NCBI GenBank assembly: GCA_043228905.1 | Contig: JBHGNT010000017.1 | Span: 14,446,001 to 14,510,000, forward strand | Origin: Azolla caroliniana | Taxonomy: Eukaryota; Polypodiophyta | Reading direction: 5' to 3' | DNA length: 64,000 nt | Shown here: piece after piece, positions 52,271 through 60,429 of the stretch | How the letters are laid out: every line of letters starts with the position of its first letter | Numbering within the stretch: the stretch's first letter is position 1 | Program-made: the position numbers and the translations under genes | The notes under the pieces: generated by a model | Database searches by the model: none | Told to the model about the DNA's origin: nothing | The model's input: only the letters and a program-made list of their open reading frames with translations

Positions 52271-53695
52271 TGTTGAGAATCAAGCTCAACATAGTGCAAC
52301 GTGTGAACACACCTTTTGAGAATCTATGATTACTCAAAGGTCAAGAGTCACACCACTACTCTCTACACATTAATTATGTGTCATAGAATCATATTCTATG
52401 ACACATAACTAATGAGTTACATACTCCCTATGACTATGAGTCTTCACATTCCCCAAGAGAGAGTGGTTGTTGTAGTTAGTTAATGAAGAGAGAGGGTAGG
52501 GTGACTATATATAAAGCACCCTCCTCACACTTCATACTAAGTTGGTTGTGACTCCTTGTAATGCTACATTTTTGTATCCCTTACTTTACTTGTGAATATA
52601 CACCTTCTTCTTGAGTATTCCTTTTTCTATATATCTCATGTTCTCTATTCTCTCCTCTAATTCCTCTCACACATACACATAACACACATCTCTTCCGCTA
52701 CACAAGAATCATACTCGATTCTTTACATGGTATCAGAGCGGTTTGGTAGCTCAATCTAGCCCATCTACATGTGTTGTGTTCTACGTCGACGTTCGAGAAG
52801 AACTGGTTTATCGTTATCGTAGTGCAACTACATAGCTCGTGTTCGAGAGAGAAGGAAAAGAAGAAAGAAAGCTTCATCGACATAATGAATACTCAAATGC
52901 GGAGCGCTCTCCCTAGCGAGAAGTTGGACTGAAACAACTTTGTATCTTGGGAGTACAAGATGCACCAATACCTTGTCGGCCAAGGCTATTAGGGTTACAT
53001 CAAAGGAGCACAAGAATATCGACCCGACCCGAAAGACGCCGACTACACAACATGAGAGCAAGCGGCAAGCCGAGTGATGTATTGCTTGGCGACATGTGTT
53101 CACGACCACATGCTCGGCTACATTCGAGAAGCCGAGACGCCAAAGGAAGCGTGGGAGAATCTACGAAAGATTTTCGCCGCCAACACAATCGCGAGAAAGC
53201 TTCAACTCCGCCAAGAGTTGAACAACATCCAACAAAGGGATATGCCCATCACAAGCTACACCTTGAAGATCAAGGAGCTTTGCGACTCGTTCAGCTTGAT
53301 AAGCGTCAATGTGGACGATGATGAGATGGTGCAAATATGCCTCGGCGGCCTTGCACCACGGTTCGGTGTGATGAGGACCGCCGTATTAGCATGGGAGAAT
53401 CTGCCCTTGTTCTTCGATCTTCAATCCATGTTGTTGATCGATGAAAACCATGTTCGAACAAGGAGCAACGCCTCGGAAGGCCACATGCTCTACATGCATT
53501 CGAACGGAGGAAGAGGACGCGACCGAGCAAGAGACTGATTCGGCCAAGGACGAGGCAGACGAGGTTCGACTTACGAAAACAACTCACAATTTCGACATCA
53601 AGACGAAAGCCATCGAGGAACCTTCGGAAGAAGGGGGAGCTTCTATTCCGGTCCAAGCTGACAAAACTTGGTTAAATGCGGATATTGCGGCAAAC
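52271..53695 (+). mobile_element. Copia element 2: 5' LTR, primer site and partial gag
   Basis: A relative of copia 1. LTR 52271-52727 (457 bp, TGTTGAGAATC...CTTTACA) is followed at once by TGGTATCAGAGC (52728-52739), the classic plant copia primer site complementary to initiator methionine tRNA. gag follows and stops in the middle of the CCHC knuckle near 53695, where gypsy sequence on the other strand begins. Integrase, RT and the 3' LTR are absent. Confidence 0.9.
52885..53695 (+). pseudogene. copia 2 gag, broken
   Basis: Starts MNTQMRSALPSEKLD like copia 1. In-frame stops at 52930 (TGA), 52990 (TAG) and 53053 (TGA) correspond to CGA, TGG and TGG in copia 1. A clean stretch then runs from 53074 to about 53536 (DEMVQICLGGLAPRFG). 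It also stops at TGA 53536 and shifts frame. The homology ends at the first half of the zinc knuckle. Confidence 0.9.
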
Positions 53696-54204
53696 TTTGA
53701 CCTTTCGTTAAAGGATGTGGGTTCGTCCAACTTTGAGGGTTTGGAAAACTTTGACCTTTCGTCGAAAGATGTGGGTTTGTCGAACTTTGATCTTTCGTCG
53801 AAGGATGTGGGTTCGTCGAAAGATGATCTTTCGTTGAACTTTGTGGGTTTGGCAAACTTTGATCATTCGTCGAACTTTGAGTGGGAAATTTGAATTTTTT
53901 GACGCCAATGACTGTTTCGTGTCCCGTAGGATGATCGTAATCAGCGAGAATCACGGTGATCACTTTTTCCTTGCAACGGCTAAATCTCACAAATGCTTAG
54001 CGTTAACTAGATGAATAGTTTGCTAATGTCCGAGCGATTAAGGCAGAGAAAATTAAAACTAAAAAAAAACAGAAAATTAACTTAATGAAAATGTGAAGTA
54101 GTGAAAATTTTAATTAACATGGTTTCCTTTCGATTTCTTCCCTCGTTAAGTGGGTTGCCTACGAGTGTTTGATCACTCGAAGTCGGCTTCAAGCGTCGGT
54201 TGTA
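53696..54204 (-). pseudogene. Gypsy element B, left internal fragment with repeat-rich leader or gag start
   Basis: Directly downstream (minus strand) of the primer site at 54222-54205. A frame from ATG 53990 contains a 12-residue repeat (units such as STNPHPSTKDQS and PHLSTKGQSFPN), coded by 36-bp repeats at 53700-53885. It is cut at the copia 2 junction. It is probably the 5' leader or N-terminal gag of a gypsy element. The opposite strand is also open through the repeats, which explains an apparent extension of the copia frame. Confidence 0.5.
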
Positions 54205-54222
54205 TCCCCGGCAACGACACCA
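54205..54222 (-). other. Gypsy primer-binding site (tRNA-Asp type)
   Basis: The sense strand reads TGGTGTCGTTGCCGGGGA. The standard plant tRNA-Asp primer site, TGGCGCCGTTGCCGGGGA, matches at 16 of 18 positions; both differences are C-to-T. It lies just downstream of the LTR at 54229-54811. Confidence 0.85.
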
Positions 54223-54228
54223 AATAGA

Positions 54229-54811
54229 TGTGTAGGATCTATGTATCGATGGAGTTAACTCCTCGATGTCATTCACGGAGTTCGGACCAACATATACCCT
54301 TTTGATGGCGAATCAGGCAGAGATGGTTGTTAGACACCTCCGAGCCTCACACTCACTTAACAATTAGTAGATGAGTAAGCACGATATCTCTCTCACTCTC
54401 TCAAGCTCACTCTGATAGACAATAGGGTAATGAATGTAGAAAATAAGAGTAATGAATATGTTTATTAACCCTCTTTGCTAAGAGGTCTAGCACCAACAAG
54501 GAAGAGAGATTAGTGTTCTTTAACTAAACACCTCACTAATCTCTCTTAAGCTTAAAGGTTACAAGAAGGAGGAGAGGAAGCTCTAGGTCTTAATCAATAG
54601 GGAGATCTTTACAAATGGAAGAACCCTTACAAAACCACCACCATGTGGTTTATATAGCATTTACATTTAGGGTGTGGACCTTTCACACTTGGATGTCCCT
54701 TAGTCGTCTTTCCTCTTGCCGTTCCCTCTTTGTAGGTCCATTAGCCATACTACGTCCTTGTTGATGTGCTCTTCTTCATTACCGGTCGTGGTGCGATCCA
54801 AGCACTTAACA
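54229..54811 (-). repeat. Gypsy element B LTR, flanked by primer site on one side and polypurine tract on the other
   Basis: About 583 bp, sense start TGTTAAGTGCTTGG and end CCTACACA (the right-hand TG/CA choice at 54229 or 54231 is uncertain). The minus-strand TATATAAA is near 54655. Downstream in sense is the primer site (54222). Upstream in sense is GGTTGGGGGGGA, a polypurine tract at 54812-54823. A single LTR with both neighbours implies two internal regions sharing it. Confidence 0.75.
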
Positions 54812-54823
54812 TCCCCCCCAACC

Positions 54824-55335
54824 TAATGAGTGCACACCCCCGGGTGCAGTGTGGGAGGGGAGCTTCAGGCGTCGGGGGCAAGAAGGATAGAGTAGGGGGG
54901 TTCGTTAGGGGGTGGGTGGTCGGCGGCAAAGATGGTGGCGAAGACGGCAGATGTTGAGCGGTGGTAAACAGATTTCTTGCATTTGATCGGTCGTCGTGAA
55001 GAAGTCCTTCTTGGGGCTGGTTATCCACGTGGTGGTGTTTTAGCCGGCTAAGGGAGAGGGGGGTTTCTACCAAAACTAATGTAAGCGGGAAAAAAGCGTG
55101 TGTCGATCATGGTTTCAAAATCCCGTTTGTAGATGGCGAGGAGCACGTTGACGCGGGTCTAGAGGCTGACCAGTTGATGACGTTTGAGGCCTTTATTCAA
55201 ATCAAATGCGAGAGCCCACGCTGGTTGGTCGTGTTGCTTGAATGCAAGGGTCTCATAAGGGCTAGAGTCGAGGAGGATGAGCAGCAGTTGCAAAAAATGA
55301 AGACTGGCTTGAATGTCGAGGTATGTACGAGGGAA
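54824..55335. other. Untranslated gypsy 3' region, G-rich on plus strand
   Basis: Lies between the polypurine tract and the 48-bp repeats. Several G runs occur (54840-54930), but no canonical four-run quadruplex. No protein recognised. Confidence 0.4.
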
Positions 55336-55810
55336 ACGTCATACATGGTCTCTCATGCTCGTTGGTGTTTCAATTATGCGTGAGGACCGCACATAGTCGC
55401 TCACGCCCGTTGGTGTTCCAGTTCTCCGTGAGGACCGTACATGGTCGCTCACATCCATTGGTGTTCTAGTTCTCGGTTAGGACCGCACATGGTCACTCAT
55501 GTCCGTTGGTGTTTGTGTCTCTGGTGAGGACCGCACATGGTCGCTCATGCCCATTGGTGTTCTAGTTCCCCATGAGGACCACACATGGTCACTCACACCG
55601 CTTGGTGTTCGTGTCTACGGTGAGTACCGCACATGGTTGGTCACACCCATTGGTGTTCCAGTTCCCAATGAGGATCGTGCATGGTCTCTCATGCCCGTTG
55701 GTGTTTGCGTTCCTGGAGAGGACCGTACATGGTCGCTCACACCCGTTGGTGTTCTAGTCTCCGGTGAGAACAACACATGGTTGCTCATGCTGGTTGGTGT
55801 TCCACTCTCC
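55336..55810. repeat. 48-bp minisatellite, about ten units
   Basis: Units of 48 bp with core GAGGACCGCACATGGTCGCTCA, then GCCCGTTGGTGTTC and AGTTC. Because 48 is a multiple of three, frames stay open on both strands: plus from 55499 as 16-residue GEDRTWSLMPVGVLVP-like units, minus as SDHVRSSPGTQTPTGM-like units. Similar tandem repeats are known from the 3' untranslated regions of plant Tat-type gypsy elements. Probably non-coding. Confidence 0.8.
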
Positions 55811-55862
55811 ACTCACCCCTACACAACACTTTCGAAAAGGCGGTCGTAAAGGGGAGGATAAT

Positions 55863-56330
55863 GTCGCAATACAATGACATAAAATATATAGTTGGTGAGG
55901 ATTGAACTTACAACCTCACATGAACAATACATCATCCTCAACTATCTTCATATGAGCATTGTATAACATATATTTGGTCTACATATCATTGTATAAGATT
56001 ACATGATCTAAGTATACTATCTAGACATCTGTAACAAAGTTCTAGAAAGTTCCAAGGTTCTAAAAGGTTTTAGAATATTCTTAAAAATATTGTAACGTAT
56101 GTACTTCAACTTAGAGTATAAATACTTGTAACCTTCATGGTCCCTTTCAAGGGATTCAGCACCAGTCACTGACATGTTAATCTAGTATTCTTCATACTCC
56201 TCATTTCGTTGCTCCCAACTTCCCCAGTTTCATTGATCTTCATATTTGTCTTCATACTCTCTAGTTACTCACAACTTCTAGAGTTCCTAGCATCGTCACT
56301 TCAAGTTTCACGTTCGTAACCTTATCATTC
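55863..56330 (+). repeat. Plus-strand gypsy 3' LTR (element D), related to the chromovirus LTR
   Basis: AAAGGGGAGGATAA is followed by TGTCGCAATACAATG, the same polypurine/LTR junction pattern as the chromovirus. The LTR contains an antisense tRNA T-arm-like segment (GGATTGAACTTACAACC), heat-shock-type pentamers at 56040-56052 (TTCtaGAAagTTC) and 56073-56080 (GAAtaTTC), TATAAATA at 56117-56124, and GATTCAGCACCAGTC near the predicted RNA start. The right-hand end is approximate. The rest of element D was not found. Confidence 0.65.
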
Positions 56331-56583
56331 GTAGCCTCGTGTCATCCGTGCTTCGTCGTAGTCCATGGTTGGTGTGTCCGTGACAATCCCGTGCAATTGT
56401 GGTATGGTCGCGGGTGGGAAGTCGGCTTCGTTTTGGGACCAAGAATCTAGTGGAACCTTTGTGCCAACCTTGGACATTTGTGAGTGCTTTTCTAACTCGC
56501 CAAATAACATGTTCTTCGCGGCATGGTCCTTCGGCGAAAATCACGTGGACGTTCACACATTTGCGTAGCGCGGATCTCCTTGT
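56331..56583. other. Gypsy-derived sequence, no clear frame
   Basis: Lies between LTR D and the protease-like frame of element B. A minus-strand frame (56556-56308) exists without recognisable motifs. Confidence 0.35.
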
Positions 56584-57826
56584 TTAGATGTTAGCGTTTC
56601 TTTGGCCTTGGGTGGCCGATGGTTGTGCACGTTCTTTTTTGTTGGGTGGTTTCGTGCTCTGGAGTTCGTCGAGATCGGTGGGACGTGATTCAAGTTTTGT
56701 TGCAACGAGTTTCTCGAACCTCACACCATTTATAGTTTCGAAGGAGACGATGTTCTTGCTTGGTGACAAGAGACATTTGCTTATGTGACACCAATCTAAA
56801 CCGAGGAGGCACGAGTACAACACTTTCGGTGGGAGGACCCGAACTCGAATTGAGTGGTCACTGTATTTTGTCTTGATGTTACACACAAAGGTTCCAAGGC
56901 AGCGTGATGTGGAACCATCGAAGCCAAGGAAGTTGTCGTTGCATACTTCGAGGTCCGGGCAACCTAGATGTCCCCATGTTTCGAAGGAGAAAAGGGTTAG
57001 TGATGCTCCGGTGTCGATTACCGCCATTAAAGGTACGTCATCGGCGAAGCATGGTAGGTGCGTCGTCACGTCATTAGAGTCAATCACCTTAGCCATAGCT
57101 GTAGGGTGGGTGTCCCCTTGTCTTTTTAGTTTCGCTTGTGCATTGCAAAGATCGGTTTCTAGTCGGGCCATTCGGCCTTCCAATGCCTTAAGTTTGGCTT
57201 CCACTTCTCGTTGTCGAGCCATGAGTAGGGCTTCGAGGGTGAGGGGTATGTAGTAATGTTTGAGCTTGCTCCCATTGATGAATCCTAGGTTGTCGAGTCC
57301 TTTGAGTGTGCATATTCAACATGCTCCTGTCTTGGTAATCTTTGACCACATAGGGGCCTTCGCCTTGTAATTTGAGCTTCTTTTTGTGTCATTGTGAGGC
57401 GAATTTGAGAGCCATGTACCCTTTAGCTAGGTCTTTATCTCTTACTTTGTTGTCGTGCCACGCCTTTCTATTGTCTTTCTTTGTCAAGAGTGCTTGGAAT
57501 GCGAGAAGGCGAGTTTCGGTCAACCGTTCTAGGTTCTCTAGGTGTGATAGGAGGGGGTTCCTATCCCATCGTTCTTGGATGGCTATCCTGAGGCTAGGGA
57601 CGAGAAACTCGATGGGCAGTACCGCTTCTTGTCCATATACTAGTTTGAATGGTGTGTGGCGAGTTGCTACTTTGTAGGAGATGTGGAAGGCCCACAATAT
57701 GGCTTGGAGTTTGGTGCTCCAATCGGATCGCGAAGCGGCAATTATCTTCATGAGCTCTTGCACTAGGGGTAATAAGGGGAGCTCTTGCAGTGTGTCACCA
57801 TAAATTCGCCTAGTAGATGTTGTCAA
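56584..57826 (-). pseudogene. Gypsy element B: integrase C-terminus followed by coiled coil and aspartic-protease-like domain
   Basis: The frame from 57826 to 57389 is the C-terminal part of a gypsy integrase (STKLQAILWAFHISYKV, YGQEAVLPIEF, LQGEGPYVV after the stop). A 1-bp frameshift and a TGA at about 57330-57310 lead into LGFINGSKLKHYYIP, the end of integrase. The same frame then continues without a break into 56584: a coiled coil (REVEAKLKALEGRMARLE, about 57222-57120) and a retropepsin-like domain with DTGAS (57015-57001) and a hydrophobic LLGLDW second motif. In standard gypsy elements protease lies before RT, so this order is unusual. The 5' part of the element was removed by the copia 3 LTR at 57827. 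Confidence 0.75.
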
Positions 57827-58328
57827 TGTTAACGTGCGGAAGCGTTAGACAGAACCGGTTCAACCGGATAGCAACAGAGAATAAGATAAAGGTTTTAATG
57901 GAGAAGCTTAATACACAGAGAGTATACGCGAGAGAGACAGAGAGAGCAGAACGTAAATATAGATTTAAAAATAATAAAAACACTCTGTAAACTCTGTACA
58001 TAGAATGTGCTTAGAGAGCACTTTTATACAAGTCCATAAAGGACTGACAGAAGTACTGACAGGTACTTCAATATTATTCCTACGTGCGACTGACACTAAC
58101 TACGAGACAATGATTACCTAGTGGTCTAGGCTCCTACTAGGCTTCCGGTTCATGCTCGAATCCGGCTCTCCAATCCGTCTCCCCGATCTGGCCGGTTGTT
58201 TCTGGATACCATCCGGATACTGATCCGGCTCTTGGTTCCGGATACCGATCCGGCTCATCCTTCCAGATGTCGATCCGGCTCAAGCTTATTCAGCCGATCC
58301 GGATCTGGTTGAGCTTGCTCGCTCAACA
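57827..58328 (-). repeat. 3' LTR of copia element 3
   Basis: About 502 bp, sense start TGTTGAGCGAGCAAGC after a CTTGAGGGGGAG polypurine tract (58340-58329). Minus-strand TATAAAAG lies near 58025. The sense 3' end (CGTTAACA at 57827) is the best of several TG/CA options. It interrupts the integrase of gypsy element B. Confidence 0.75.
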
Positions 58329-58352
58329 CTCCCCCTCAAGCTCACCTTGAGG

Positions 58353-59870
58353 TCAGATCATGGTGTTAGTGTCCGTGGCAACAGGTTCTGCTACCCGGCT
58401 CCTTCTGGCGTCACTCCGCCTTGGTCGCACTCCTCGTCTAGTCCGGTCCTGTTTGCCGCGACCCTTCTGGTTCAGCGCACCTCGACCTCCTCGGTCCGCT
58501 TGTCTGCTCAACAGACCCATTTCAGCTCCCTCGCTGCTGCGATTCCGGCGCTTGTCGACCCATCGGTTCCTTCGTGTTGGTGTCGACTTCCGCTGCGTCC
58601 GTGTCCGCTTGGCCTTTAGTTGATCCGGCTCCTCTGAATCCAACTGTTGAAACGATTCGGTTGCCTCCGATTCGTTCCTGCACTTGTCCGAGTCAGTGTT
58701 CTCCAACTCGTCTTCCGGTTTCAGGCCCTTGACCACATTAGACCATGTCCCTGTCTTGGCCTTCTCCTTCCGGTCGGCTCTATCCTTCTTGACTCTACTA
58801 CCACTGCCGCTCGTTCTGACTTGTTTGTAGGTGCTAACTTCCTTCGTCAACTTGGCTTCCTTTTTCCTCTTGTCTCCCCCTTTGTTTGTCCTTCCCTTTC
58901 CGGTTCCTTGTTTGGTGTTGTTAGCAGTTTCTTTGCCTTTGCCCGTTCTCCCCCTCAAGTGTGACACGTCGAGATGCTGAACACCAAGCATTTCGGTGAA
59001 GTGCTGCAACTTGTCGGATCCAAGCAGTTTGGTGAAGATGTCGGCAACCTGCCGATCCATCTGAACATACTGAAGTTCAACTTCCCCGCTCAGGACCCGC
59101 TCACGCACGAAGTGATAATGCACTTTTATGTTCTTTGTTCGAGCATGGAATACAGGGTTCATGGCCAACTGCATGTTGCTTATGTTGTCGCAGTAGACTA
59201 GGATTGGGGTCGGCACTTCGATCTGGAGATCTCGCAGCAGTTGTCGAAGCTAGATGGCTTCATAGGTGGCATTGGAAGCGCCCCGGTATTCAACCTCAGT
59301 GCTCGACATAACCACTATTGGCTGTTTTTTGTTGCTCCACGCAACGACTGCACTACTAAGGGAAAACATGTAACCGGAGGTGGATCGACGATCCGATGCA
59401 TCACCAACCCAGTCGACATCGGTATATCCGACTAACTTCCCAGCTATACCGTGTCTGTATAACAGTCCCCGATCCTTCATGCCGCTAACATACCGGAGTA
59501 TTCGGTGTGCGCACTGAAGGTGCTCGACAGTTGGCTTCTGCATGAATTGGATGATCACTCCGACCGGGTAACTGATGTCGGGTCGAGTGATTGTCAAGTA
59601 TATGAGGCTTTCGACTATTTGTCGGAACCATTTCTCATTGCAGGCCGGTCAGGAGTCGAGACGTAGCTTCAGGTTCTGGTCCAGGAGTGAGGAGACAGGT
59701 TGGGATTCTGTCATGCCAAACTTGTATAGCATATTCAACACATAATGGTGTTGTGAGAGCAATATGCCATTGGGGGTTCGGATCACCCCGATCCAAAGAA
59801 AATAATGAATGTCCCCCCGGTCCTTCATTTCAAATGTGTTAACTCTTCGAGCCGGACAATGGCCTAACAT
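58353..59870 (-). pseudogene. Copia element 3: end of RT, RNase H and a long basic C-terminal extension
   Basis: One minus frame with two stops. The RT tail (FEMKDRGDIHYFLWIGVIRTPNG, YKFGMTES) is cut by TGA near 59649, and RNase H (DVDWVGDASDRRSTSGY, MSSTEVEY) by TAG at about 59250. The frame then runs open (VYCDNISNMQLA, IKVHYHFVRE, DIFTKLLG) to 58353. Copia 1 ends about 30 residues after LRGS. Here about 185 extra residues, rich in Lys, Arg and Gly, follow LRGR before the stop, 13 bases from the polypurine tract. RT upstream of 59870 is missing. Confidence 0.85.
58948..58959 (-). other. Second, internal polypurine-like copy in copia 3
   Basis: CTTGAGGGGGAG, identical to the tract at 58329-58340 that abuts the LTR, lies 619 bp upstream and codes LRG at the end of RNase H. 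In copia 1 the equivalent pair is only 94 bp apart. Confidence 0.7.
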
Positions 59871-59902
59871 AGGGTGTCTACGTGAGACACTTCACCAAAG
59901 GG

Positions 59903-60270
59903 TGTTACGGCAACCGGATTAGACTTCAACGCTTAATCCGACTTAGTTAAGTTACTTATTAGGATCGTATTTCATAACACGCGTGAGATATAACAATTAA
60001 GACAGAATGGCAATTAACACAGCGAGATAACAACGCTTAAGCTTTCATTAATTAACCGCTAACTATTACATTGTATCCATGCCTTTAAATAGGTTTCCGG
60101 TCTGTATTACAAAACGGTGCCATCCGCACCTGTTCGGGATCGGTCCGGATCCGGAACGGCATACCGCTTCCGGTCCGTCCGTCCACACTCATAGCTTAAT
60201 TACAACCACATTCCTACTACTTAATTAGCTCTCCGTTTCCCACTCTGGACTCCTTTGCCGGCCGGTAACA
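59903..60270 (-). repeat. Probable 3' LTR of gypsy element C
   Basis: 368 bp with ends TGTTAC...GTAACA (sense start TGTTACCGGCCGGC, end GGTTGCCGTAACA). A TATTTAAA-type TATA sits in the middle (about 60085-60095). It lies 159 bp after the stop of the 963-codon ORF. I could not find an obvious polypurine tract next to 60270, so this boundary is less certain. Confidence 0.6.
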
Positions 60271-60429
60271 CATGGCACGCCTGTGGGACAGTACCTTGTA
60301 CGTCGAATCCACAACCGACCCTTGCTATTCTTCGTCCAAAATGTCCAGAATGCTCTGTTCGAGAGGCTCCAATGGTTCATCTGGAAGTGGTTGTTGTTGT
60401 TGTTGTTGTTGCTGCTCTGTTGTTGTCTG

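Noticed and set aside
53441-53893. Apparent 150-codon plus-strand protein joining copia gag to a repeat tail
   Set aside because: The frame crosses the copia/gypsy junction near 53695; the repeat part belongs to the opposite-strand element.
54840-54935. G-quadruplex candidate
   Set aside because: Several G runs occur, but four runs of three or more G with loops of seven or fewer bases are not clearly present.
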